DNA from: a virus
IMG/VR virus record: IMGVR_UViG_2077657019_000001
Location: 1 to 38,019 of that record
Direction: 5' to 3' (one strand)
DNA length: 38,019 bases
Part shown: positions 23,390 through 29,939 of the stretch, piece by piece
Numbering within the stretch: the stretch's first letter is position 1
Layout: every line of letters starts with the position of its first letter
The notes under the pieces: model-generated
Told to the model about the DNA's origin: nothing
The model's input: only the letters and a program-made list of their open reading frames with translations
The model's database searches: none
Made by a program: the position numbers and the translations under genes

Positions 23390-23989
23390 ATGTTCAAGGA
23401 TGCTAGTTGGTGGGTGTGCAGTTTTTTTATTGGGTTATTTTGCTACATGCTAGGGGCTGTCGGAGGAGACATTGCTCTATCCCACATTGCTAGTTTCGCA
23501 GGCATTGTTGCCGGATGCGCCACCGCCTTCGCGGCATTTTTTGCTTATAAATCTTTCAGCACTTGGGAAGAGAGAACAAAAAAACAGCATTTCTTAGAGA
23601 ATAAAACAGCCGCTATTAAAGAGCTTAGCCTTTGCTATGAAATGCATATTTCGGAGCTATTTGTGTATCTTGACGAGCTATATCACTTTAAAAAATACAT
23701 ACGTCAAAATAGAACCCATGATGAAGGGCATAGCAAAAAGGAAGACGATACTAAAAGAAAACTTCAGAAAGTTAATGAAAGTTGGGCCAGATATAAATCT
23801 TCTTTAATTTTCACGCAATCATTCTATACAGAAACGATACTGAATGGCTATCAACCTAATGACCTAATTAGCCTTCAAAAAAGTGTATGTAAAATTGCCA
23901 AAGATGGTGGTTCTTGGGATGGAGAGCTGAGGAATTTTGCAAATGAAGGAACCAAAAAAATCTTAGCATTGTATAATAACCAAGACTAG
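23390..23989 (+). CDS. Unknown two-helix membrane protein, cargo between C4 repeats
   Basis: This 199-residue protein has two N-terminal hydrophobic segments (WWVCSFFIGLFCYMLGAVGG and IASFAGIVAGCATAFAAFFAY), then a long charged helical cytoplasmic domain. It is AT-richer than the phage structural genes and is the only rightward gene between the late genes and the repressor. The start is ATG at 23390 with AAGG about ten bases upstream; a GTG at 23381 is the alternative. Flanking by two same-direction C4 repeats suggests cargo gained by recombination between them. The build, two membrane helices plus a cytoplasmic domain, resembles many superinfection-exclusion or abortive-infection proteins, but no function can be claimed. 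Confidence 0.72.
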   Translation: MFKDASWWVCSFFIGLFCYMLGAVGGDIALSHIASFAGIVAGCATAFAAFFAYKSFSTWEERTKKQHFLENKTAAIKELSLCYEMHISELFVYLDELYHFKKYIRQNRTHDEGHSKKEDDTKRKLQKVNESWARYKSSLIFTQSFYTETILNGYQPNDLISLQKSVCKIAKDGGSWDGELRNFANEGTKKILALYNNQD

Positions 23990-24045
23990 ACCACATCGTC
24001 CAACTTGCCTGTGATTCCCAAAACTAAGGTCTCAATCTCAATAGA

Positions 24046-24123
24046 GGTGGTGGGTCAAATAACAGGTTGAGACTACCGCCCAAAGGTACGGCCTAGCCGA
24101 AGCTAGCCTGATACCGACCCACC
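24046..24123 (-). ncRNA. c4: C4-type antisense RNA, copy 2 (changed specificity, no target gene)
   Basis: The 78-base element folds like copy 1, with a perfect GGTGGGTC/GACCCACC closing stem and the same CTAGC-UUCG-GCTAG hairpin. Its a' segment is GTCTCAA (24073-24067), and the nearby downstream site is TTGAGAC. Compared with copy 1 this is three consecutive compensatory base-pair changes. Its b' region reads ACCTTTGG, and no matching site exists downstream. It is therefore a real but orphaned C4 RNA, or one that acts in trans on another prophage. Confidence 0.75.
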
Positions 24124-24144
24124 ATACAGGCGGATTCCGGCCAC

Positions 24145-24165
24145 AAAAAAACACGCGGAGCGTGT
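24145..24165 (-). terminator. Terminator hairpin in leader of C4 copy 2
   Basis: Minus-strand ACACGC TCC GCGTGT is followed by seven Ts. The stem is identical to copy 1, while the loop differs (TCC instead of ACC), showing that the stem is conserved. Confidence 0.75.
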
Positions 24166-24226
24166 TCTAGGCCGCTACGGTTAAACGGGTACTAATCCCG
24201 ACACTGGATTTTGCCAGTGCAAGGTA

Positions 24227-24255
24227 ATGGTAGATCAGGACGATGGCACGATCAA
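24227..24255 (-). promoter_or_regulatory. Putative promoter of C4 copy 2
   Basis: Minus-strand TTGATC (24250-24255), a 17-base spacer and TACCAT (24227-24232) match the geometry of the copy 1 promoter. Similarity between the two modules stops at this -10, so -35 and upstream control differ. Confidence 0.5.
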
Positions 24256-24360
24256 TACACTTAAGATTTAATATCTGTAATATTAAATAACAACCCCACC
24301 TCTTGCCTTCACGATGAAAATTTAGCGAATAATCAAGACCCACTCAATCACAAAAACATA
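24256..24360. other. AT-rich spacer without gene
   Basis: I see no gene here. The stretch contains TTTAATATCTGTAATATTAAA, an imperfect AT-rich inverted repeat that resembles TTTAATTTAATAAGTGCTATATTAAA upstream of copy 1, so some shared upstream control is possible. Confidence 0.35.
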
Positions 24361-24543
24361 TTATTGAAAGCGATTCCTTAATATTTTAACTAGGTTAAAA
24401 TCAGATTCTGTATAGTTAACTTGATATTGACAAAGCTCGTACACAGACTTTTTCTTCTTTAATTTTTTATTAGGACTTAATATTTCACTATCTTCAAAGT
24501 TAAAAGATGATGGTGATTGACAAATATGAATTTTTCTTTTCAT
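24361..24543 (-). CDS. Small lysine-rich protein of unknown function
   Basis: This 60-residue basic protein contains a LSPNKKLKKKKSVYEL segment. It follows the larger membrane protein gene by 50 bases on the same strand, and GGGGGAG sits just before the ATG, with tight spacing of three to four bases. It is AT-rich like its neighbour. No family is recognised, and it may not be expressed. Confidence 0.45.
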   Translation of the reverse strand: MKRKIHICQSPSSFNFEDSEILSPNKKLKKKKSVYELCQYQVNYTESDFNLVKILRNRFQ

Positions 24544-24593
24544 AAACTCCCCCTATCTCTACCCCATTATATTATAAAGGCACTGAGACAGCT

Positions 24594-25952
24594 CTATTTA
24601 TTTTCTTTTAATGACTCTGTTTCAAAGTTATTTAAAGGGATATATTCCCAGTCAAGCGCTTGTGAAAACGCGGGAAAAACCTTCTTTAAGGATATTAAAT
24701 ATTTAATAATATTAATGCCTTTTTCGTCCAAAATTTCTATAGCACAACTGATATCACTATGATCACTACTTTCCCCTCCCATTGAGTAGACTAAATAATC
24801 TAAATAGCAAGTCCTTTTCATATTGCTTCGATTCACTGTATTGAAATGATAATCAGGGTATTCCGACATCAAAATTATCTTTTTTTTCTGATGCGACACA
24901 TCAATCAAGTTTACGGACTCAATTGGAATATCGCCTGGATACCTATGACCGTCTGGTCGAGTTGAGAAAACACAGCGATAAACCCCATCATCTTCAATAC
25001 GCAACCTCACAGACAGATAAGTAGAATTCTGTGGTAGTAAACATTTATTAAAGCTCGTGGTTATCAAGCTAATACGTTCAGCGTGAAGGCAGTTTAGTTT
25101 GCGGCCAAATTCACCTCTATTTAACCAAAAGCCTTTCTTAAGTTTTGCAAACTTTTCGCTGTAATCGGCATTAATATTATTAGCCTGCGAAATAAAACAA
25201 CAAAGACTAAAATCTATTTTTTCGAACAAAGTTAGCTCCTCATTGCTCTTAGAGCAATTAAAGAAAGTATATCGAGCACTTTCAAGAGACAGTAAATAGT
25301 TTCGAGGCAAGTCGTCTGGCTCTGGGATAAGGCGACATTCCTCCTTTTGATTTCTGGTAAAGTAGGAAGGCGAATTCTCTGTAAGTGGCTCAAAGGGATA
25401 GCCAAAGACCTCGTCCTGCTTTGGAGTAAAACAGGACGGTTGCTCATCATTCTGTGAATTTGTTAAGCAAGGTTCCGAAATGTTCTGATGTTTATTCTTC
25501 CGCTTGTAGTTGTACACACTATATTTACGACATAAACAATTAGTAATCCATGCTGATGCCATAGCATATAACAAGTAGCATAGTAACATACCTGCGAAGT
25601 CAAGATCGGATAAAACAAGTGCAATTGAGGCTTTACTAAATTTACTAACTTCACTGACTTCACTGACTTCACTGACTTCACTGACTTCACTAACTTCACT
25701 TAGTTCACTAACTTCACTTAGTTCACTAACTTCACTACTATCCTTATTGTACATATTAAGAAAGTTCAGCGTCACAAAAATTAAAGTTGGTAATAGAAAG
25801 ACACTTGATTTTAAAAGAAGAATATTTGTAGAGTGAGAGTTATTAAGTTTGAAATAACTACGTACAAATATAGTAAAAATTATTGGGAGAAACAAAAAGA
25901 AATAATTATTTTCTAGTAAATTACCATAGCTATTAAAAAGTACAATATCCAT
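24594..25952 (-). CDS. Unknown membrane protein with Ser-Glu-Val tandem repeat
   Basis: This protein of about 452 residues has hydrophobic segments near 18-32 and 46-66 and a third near 112-140. A Ser-Glu-Val/Leu tripeptide repeat (about 73-103) lies between the second and third. The remaining 300 residues are soluble and Cys-rich. The start at 25952 has GGGGA about six bases upstream; a TTG at 25964 and an ATG at 25958 are also in frame. It is much richer in A+T than the phage core, pointing to recent acquisition. I recognise no family. Its place in the accessory segment next to cargo and C4 repeats suggests a lysogenic conversion or defence role, which is inference. Confidence 0.68.
   Translation of the reverse strand: MDIVLFNSYGNLLENNYFFLFLPIIFTIFVRSYFKLNNSHSTNILLLKSSVFLLPTLIFVTLNFLNMYNKDSSEVSELSEVSELSEVSEVSEVSEVSEVSEVSKFSKASIALVLSDLDFAGMLLCYLLYAMASAWITNCLCRKYSVYNYKRKNKHQNISEPCLTNSQNDEQPSCFTPKQDEVFGYPFEPLTENSPSYFTRNQKEECRLIPEPDDLPRNYLLSLESARYTFFNCSKSNEELTLFEKIDFSLCCFISQANNINADYSEKFAKLKKGFWLNRGEFGRKLNCLHAERISLITTSFNKCLLPQNSTYLSVRLRIEDDGVYRCVFSTRPDGHRYPGDIPIESVNLIDVSHQKKKIILMSEYPDYHFNTVNRSNMKRTCYLDYLVYSMGGESSDHSDISCAIEILDEKGINIIKYLISLKKVFPAFSQALDWEYIPLNNFETESLKENK
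25648..25737 (-). repeat. Nine-base coding tandem repeat (ten units)
   Basis: Ten head-to-tail units of ACTTCACTG or close variants (plus strand) encode the Ser-Glu-Val/Leu repeat. The first four units are identical and the rest differ mainly in the last base, a typical slipped-strand expansion. Unit length is a multiple of three, so changes alter loop length and not frame. Confidence 0.92.
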
Positions 25953-26043
25953 GAACATCCCCAAAAGAATAAATGAACCTCAAAATTCAATATCTCTCAC
26001 TACAATGTTAGAATACGTCTGTTTCCATGCATTTTGTTAGTTT

Positions 26044-26072
26044 AATATTGGCTCATTGTTTTAGATTGTCAA
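26044..26072 (-). promoter_or_regulatory. Putative promoter for the Ser-Glu-Val repeat protein
   Basis: Minus-strand TTGACA (26067-26072), a perfect -35, a 17-base spacer, and AATATT (26044-26049) lie about 90 bases upstream of the gene start. No other good promoter is visible between the recombinase stop and this gene. Confidence 0.5.
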
Positions 26073-26094
26073 ACCCAAAAGAGAAGTCATTACA

Positions 26095-27261
26095 TTAAAT
26101 AACACTACATACACAAAATACATCCCCCCACTCTCCCAACGCCCTTTTCATCTGTTCTCTGGAATGGGCGTGCATGTACCGTTTATCCAACCCATCCCGT
26201 TCGTGGTTGAGTAGCATTTCCCCTATTACCCAGTCGATGCCCATGTCTTGCCAGCAGTCACGGGCGAGTTTGCGTATGTCGTGGCTAGTGAATTTGATGC
26301 CGACTTCGTCGCTTAGGCTTTGATACCAACGCTCTAAAGTGCGTATGGCATAGGGTTTGTCGCCGTTGGAAGAGAAGATATAGTCGCCGCGCTTTGGCAG
26401 TGTGTGTATGAGGTCGTAAGCGTGTTGGGTGATCGGGAGCCGGTGCTCGGTGTTGTTCTTGGTGTTTTCTTCGGGAATGCTCCATTCCAATGGCGCGTTG
26501 GAAAATTGCTTCCACTCTGCGAGCGATGTCTCCCCTATTCGGGTTGCGTGGAGCAGTTGCGTCATGAAGAACACGCGCTTTTGTGTCGGCTGGCCGTTTA
26601 TGGCTTTTATCAATGCCTTTAAGTCGTGAGGTTTCAGTTTGCCGGGCTTGGCTTCGGGCTGTGTGGTGGTGAAGCTGCTAAAGGTGATGTCTGCAATCGG
26701 GTTTCTGGCAATCAACCCTAGTTCGTATGCGCGGGCGAATGCGGTTTTTAATACACTTATTACACCTTTTATCGTTGAAAGCGCGTAATCGGCCTGCATA
26801 GGCATGTAGAGCGTTCTGTATAAGCGTGTTTTGTTTAACTCGCTTAGGGTCGCCTCTGAGAGCTTAGCAAGCAAGTGATTGCCAATGTAGCTCGACGCGG
26901 TAGAAACGTATGAGACGGAGTACGTTTTGTCGGCATCGATATGTTGCATAAACCACATGAGCACTTCTCCCGCTGTATGATACGTAGAGACGGCAAGGCG
27001 CGCTTTACGATCGGCCAACGCATTGGCACGGATCGCGGGTAACTCTTGAAACAAACTCGCGGCGGTGATCGCTGGCCATTTGGCAAGCTTGGTACGTTGG
27101 CGCTTTTTCCCTTTGTATACGACATCGTAAAAGGTGCCACCCGTGCGGGCGGCATTGATGTGGAATTCGACTCGGCGGGAGTCGTAGAGGTATCGCACCT
27201 CTTTTTTAAACGCCGCTCGAATCGATGCGTCGGTTATTTTCTTCGTTACAGCTTTGGTCAT
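26095..27261 (-). CDS. Internal tyrosine recombinase (integrase family)
   Basis: This 388-residue protein has the full catalytic set: Arg241 in ATRIGE, Lys268 region, His327 and Arg330 in SHDIRK, His353 in LLNHE, and Tyr362 in KRYMHAH. The N-terminal part (about 90-190) looks like a core-binding domain. It is not the dusA-proximal integrase and lies about 8 kb inside the prophage, next to the replication genes and the AT-rich accessory block. It could serve phage genome resolution, or it could be left from a nested element. It overlaps the upstream gene by four bases, so it is part of the early operon. Confidence 0.88.
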   Translation of the reverse strand: MTKAVTKKITDASIRAAFKKEVRYLYDSRRVEFHINAARTGGTFYDVVYKGKKRQRTKLAKWPAITAASLFQELPAIRANALADRKARLAVSTYHTAGEVLMWFMQHIDADKTYSVSYVSTASSYIGNHLLAKLSEATLSELNKTRLYRTLYMPMQADYALSTIKGVISVLKTAFARAYELGLIARNPIADITFSSFTTTQPEAKPGKLKPHDLKALIKAINGQPTQKRVFFMTQLLHATRIGETSLAEWKQFSNAPLEWSIPEENTKNNTEHRLPITQHAYDLIHTLPKRGDYIFSSNGDKPYAIRTLERWYQSLSDEVGIKFTSHDIRKLARDCWQDMGIDWVIGEMLLNHERDGLDKRYMHAHSREQMKRALGEWGDVFCVCSVI

Positions 27262-27785
27262 GCAATCGCTTTCAGCTCGTCCTCTGAGAGTCTTGATTGC
27301 AACTCTTCTTCTAACGTTGCCAAAAAGCGCTTTCTACCTTCTGAGACGTTGTTCGCGAACGTCTTTTCAGACGGCACGGTATGCGCTGGGCCTAGCCTGA
27401 GTTCTGCGGCGAAGGTGGGCAGGGTTGCTGCTATACGGGCGTTTGAGAGCGGTCGTCCTTTTATTGTTCGTCGCCCTTCTGCAAGTACTGCGGCAAATAA
27501 GCAAAGCTTTTGCATGCGTGACAGGTCACGAAAGAGCCAACTGAACCCTTTGTCTTTTACTGACAGGGCTTTTATATGGCGGATCATTGCGGCGTTGCTG
27601 TCACCGCCACCACTAAAGGTCGGGGAAACGCCAAACATCAAGGATTCACAAATGCGCCCTGTGTTGCCGACCCCTTTCCATCCTGCGTCGGCTGTGCTCG
27701 ATATGAGGTACGTTACGTGGTCGTTTATGATCCGCCATGAGAGCGAACCGAGTGTGTTTAGTTTGTCTTTGTCTTTCCAACGCAT
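27258..27785 (-). CDS. Unknown phage protein in replication operon
   Basis: This 175-residue protein has no domain that I recognise. It is basic and helical, with a glycine-rich FGVSPTFSGGGDSNAAMIRH segment and a charged C-terminal helix pair. It is coupled to the downstream recombinase by an ATGA overlap, so the two may work together. The ribosome binding site is weak, fitting translational coupling to the small gene before it. Its frame would also be overlapped by the corrected end of that small gene. Confidence 0.65.
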   Translation of the reverse strand: MRWKDKDKLNTLGSLSWRIINDHVTYLISSTADAGWKGVGNTGRICESLMFGVSPTFSGGGDSNAAMIRHIKALSVKDKGFSWLFRDLSRMQKLCLFAAVLAEGRRTIKGRPLSNARIAATLPTFAAELRLGPAHTVPSEKTFANNVSEGRKRFLATLEEELQSRLSEDELKAIA

Positions 27786-27788
27786 GGG

Positions 27789-27953
27789 TTATATCCGTAT
27801 TGTTGGGCGACGGCTAGGCACTGATATTGAAGCTTTGCTTTTACAACATCCCCTGTGTGCCTTGCTCATTAACGCTTTCCAAGTTGTATCGACATCCTGT
27901 TGCGATACGGCGTGTGTTAGTTGCTTTACTCTGATTCGGGGTTTGTGTTCCAT
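27789..27953 (-). CDS. Small phage protein, probably frameshifted near its middle
   Basis: The ATG at 27953 follows the upstream stop by two bases and has AAGGA in front, so translation initiation looks real. As given, the product is 54 residues and its second half looks like shadow sequence. Dropping one base from the four-C run at 27850-27853 (plus strand) gives a far more natural helix-rich end, including DVVKAKLQYQCLAVAQQYGY. That corrected gene would end at 27758 with about 64 residues. I do not recognise the family. Confidence 0.5.
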   Translation of the reverse strand: MEHKPRIRVKQLTHAVSQQDVDTTWKALMSKAHRGCCKSKASISVPSRRPTIRI

Positions 27954-27955
27954 CG

Positions 27956-28303
27956 TTATCCTTCTAATATCGCTCGTATATCTCCAATTCGTTCACGGCC
28001 AATCTGACGACGGGCGTGCACTTCTCGTGCAGTGAGTTTTTCGCCTGTGTTTTGCGGTTCTATCACGGAGCGAGGGAAGCGCTCTCCTCGCATATGGGCT
28101 TTGCAAACTTCTTTGTATATTTTGCCAAACGCCCGTTTCCCCGCTCCGGTGTCACGTCGCCGAATTTTGGAGAACCCAACTCTGCGCCCCGCTTCGTACA
28201 AAACCTCGTGGCTTGGTTTCCAGCGCGCTAGGTCGTGGGCATTGTTCGCAACTTCAAGGTAGGCTGCTTCGGTGTCTGGAAACTCGTTGAATAAATCTCT
28301 CAT
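27956..28303 (-). CDS. Unknown basic phage protein in replication operon
   Basis: This 115-residue protein carries many Arg and Lys residues (VGFSKIRRRDTGAGKRAFG; AREVHARRQIGRERIGDIRA), suggesting nucleic acid contact. AAGGAG lies upstream of the ATG at 28303. It follows the replication gene by nine bases on the same strand. Phages often carry accessory replication or Holliday-junction factors here, but no motif supports a specific call. Confidence 0.65.
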   Translation of the reverse strand: MRDLFNEFPDTEAAYLEVANNAHDLARWKPSHEVLYEAGRRVGFSKIRRRDTGAGKRAFGKIYKEVCKAHMRGERFPRSVIEPQNTGEKLTAREVHARRQIGRERIGDIRAILEG

Positions 28304-28312
28304 GTTCGCTCC

Positions 28313-29251
28313 TTACCAGTTTGTGTCGTGAATGTTCGACAGACTGTTCTGAACTTGATCCCGCGCTGTGGCGGGCGGTGTCGGTCGCTGCTGGGAGAAT
28401 TTCATGGAGTTACGCATCCACAGCCGCCACGCGGCGACCCAATCTTTTTTCGTCGAGCCGTTCGCTTGGTGGTAATCCATAAATTTCTTGGTTTCGTTTT
28501 GCCAGTCGGTCGTGATTTGGTTTTGAACGAGCCAGTCGAGCATTCGCTGATCGACGATGAACTGATCGGGAACGTTCGAGGCGCGTTTTGATTTCGGCTT
28601 GGGGTTTGCCGGAACGGGCAAACCAATCTCATGTGTAGTCTCTGAGTTAATCTCTGAGTTAATCTCTGTATACGTCCCCCGTTTTTTTGTGGGAGGTGTC
28701 CCAATTATTTGTGGGGGGTGTCCCAAATTTTTGTGGGGGGTATCACAATTATTTGCGATAGGGGTCACATCGTCGTGTTGGGGGGTATCACAAATATTTG
28801 TGATAGGGGTCACATCGGCGGTCTCAACCGCTTTAGGAAAAGTGATCTCTTCTATTTTTTGAGCAACAGGTTCGATATATAAAACATTGGATAGCTGAGT
28901 TCCATTGACTTGTTTGTTACGCAACTCACAACGAATCAAGCCAGCATCACGCAACCTTTTAATGGCTTCTTGTGCTTCACGCTTTGTCATCCCAAAGTCT
29001 TCAGAAAACGAAGCGTAAGAGCGGTGTAACATGTCATCGCTGAATCGCCTCTGATAACCTGTTACCGCACCTGTATGCTCGTCTCTCAGCTCTCTTGGGC
29101 GATACCAATAAACAATCTCTGACAGCAACGCAACCGCTTTAAAGTCAGGCTTACCAGAAGGTGTTAAGATTTGTTTGTACCACACTTTAGGCGTCACATT
29201 ACCAGTAAAACCTAAACGCCCAATATCGGCGACTGCCTTTGTAATTGTCAT
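28313..29251 (-). CDS. Phage replication initiation protein (lambda O-like role, DnaT-like end)
   Basis: This 312-residue protein has an N-terminal winged-helix region (ASFSEDFGMTKREAQEAIKR, continuing LRDAGLIRCEL). A low-complexity middle follows, then a C-terminal segment FMDYHQANGSTKKDWVAAWR of the DnaT DNA-binding type. The middle (about 145-190) is encoded by six iteron-like repeats, as the lambda origin lies inside gene O. The role is therefore origin binding and helicase recruitment, by analogy. It overlaps the DUF2786 gene by four bases. Confidence 0.78.
   Translation of the reverse strand: MTITKAVADIGRLGFTGNVTPKVWYKQILTPSGKPDFKAVALLSEIVYWYRPRELRDEHTGAVTGYQRRFSDDMLHRSYASFSEDFGMTKREAQEAIKRLRDAGLIRCELRNKQVNGTQLSNVLYIEPVAQKIEEITFPKAVETADVTPITNICDTPQHDDVTPIANNCDTPHKNLGHPPQIIGTPPTKKRGTYTEINSEINSETTHEIGLPVPANPKPKSKRASNVPDQFIVDQRMLDWLVQNQITTDWQNETKKFMDYHQANGSTKKDWVAAWRLWMRNSMKFSQQRPTPPATARDQVQNSLSNIHDTNW
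28639..28668. repeat. Twelve-base tandem repeat in the replication gene
   Basis: TCTCTGAGTTAA occurs two and a half times and encodes a Glu-Ile-Asn-Ser repeat. It lies about 20 bases from the iterons and may be part of an AT-rich unwinding region of the origin. Confidence 0.8.
28687..28817. repeat. Iteron-like repeats, candidate phage replication origin
   Basis: Six related units spaced 22-23 bases apart have the plus-strand pattern of a TTTGTGGGGGGTGTCCCAA or TTTGTGATAGGGGTCACA type. Repeat starts fall near 28689, 28711, 28733, 28755, 28778 and 28800. Units 3-4 recur as units 5-6 with a 45-base period. The spacing equals about two helix turns, so bound proteins would face one side. The position inside the initiator gene mirrors lambda ori inside O. 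Confidence 0.72.
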
Positions 29252-29936
29252 GAAAGTCCACCAATACGAAGTTGTGTGGCGCGTTGGCTTGTCGTCGCAT
29301 TGTTAAGCTTCGCGCTCTGTCCTGCTTTGAACCCAAGCGCTCCGCAGGTAAGTCCATCTTTCGAATCGTCTAGTTGAATGCTTTTAAACTTAACCGGTTT
29401 ATGATCTTTGGAGACTTTAGTACGGTGTTTCGTTACGTCCTCTGGTACGTTCTTTTTACCAAAGACATTGATCAACTTCTCACATGCCGAGTACGCCCAA
29501 CCCAAACAAAACTGGTCTTGTAGCATTGCATTGGCGTTATACTTCTTTTTGAAGTTTTTTCTTTCACGCTCTAACTGAGTGTAAAGCACATCAAACGAAT
29601 AGCTGGCAAGTTGAGCGTGCGTATCAAATCCAATAAATACAACGCTTGAAAGCCATTGATAACGATTAGATTTGACATCGACAGTCTTTTCGATCGTGCA
29701 ATATGTACCGGAAATTTGAGTGATCGCTTTAATCAGGTAGCACTCAAACTCTTTTAGCGACTTTCTACGGATCGTTCGTGATTTCATTTCTAAGATAGAA
29801 AGATCCCCTTCATCCATCTTATGCTTCTTCATCAACGCCATGGCTTGACGTTTAGCGATTTCCGCTTCATGTGGATTATCGCTTTGTGAAAGAGCGAGCA
29901 ACTTACGAATTTTTCTTCATACCGACGATTCGACAT
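29248..29936 (-). CDS. DUF2786-domain phage protein, apparent frameshift near start
   Basis: The domain begins KIRKLLALSQSDNPHEAEIA, then MALMKKHKMDEGDLS, a DUF2786 signature found in many phages; its function is unknown. The rest (about 220 residues) is helical with a basic C-terminus. The natural start is the ATG at 29936, with AAGGGG six bases upstream, but that frame breaks at the five-T run (29910-29914, plus strand). One more base there gives MSNRRYEEKIRKLLAL. Without it, only a TTG at 29901 without a good ribosome site could start the frame, inside the domain. Confidence 0.78.
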
Positions 29937-29939
29937 AAC

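Larger units (their letters stand above)
24028..24233 (-). repeat. C4 module direct repeat, copy 2
   Basis: Second copy of the C4 module: CACTGG/CCAGTG hairpin (24202-24219), a1 hairpin CGGGATTAGTACCCG (24200-24186), terminator hairpin (24145-24165), C4 core, and a changed a2 site GATTGAGACC (24037-24028). Downstream, where copy 1 has its KilA-N gene, this copy runs into the 3' end of the opposite-strand cargo gene. The RBS target complementary to its b' segment is not found. Confidence 0.88.

Noticed and set aside
25648-25737. Phase-variation switch by tandem repeat
   Set aside because: The unit is nine bases, so changes in copy number cannot shift the frame; only loop length would vary.
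26095-27261. Protelomerase of a linear plasmid-prophage (VHML/VP882 type)
   Set aside because: The protein is a normal-size tyrosine recombinase, no telomere palindrome lies near it, and an integrase sits next to dusA, so the phage is integrated.
28687-28817. CRISPR array
   Set aside because: The repeats are nearly contiguous, have no spacers of usual length, and lie inside a coding region; no cas genes are present.
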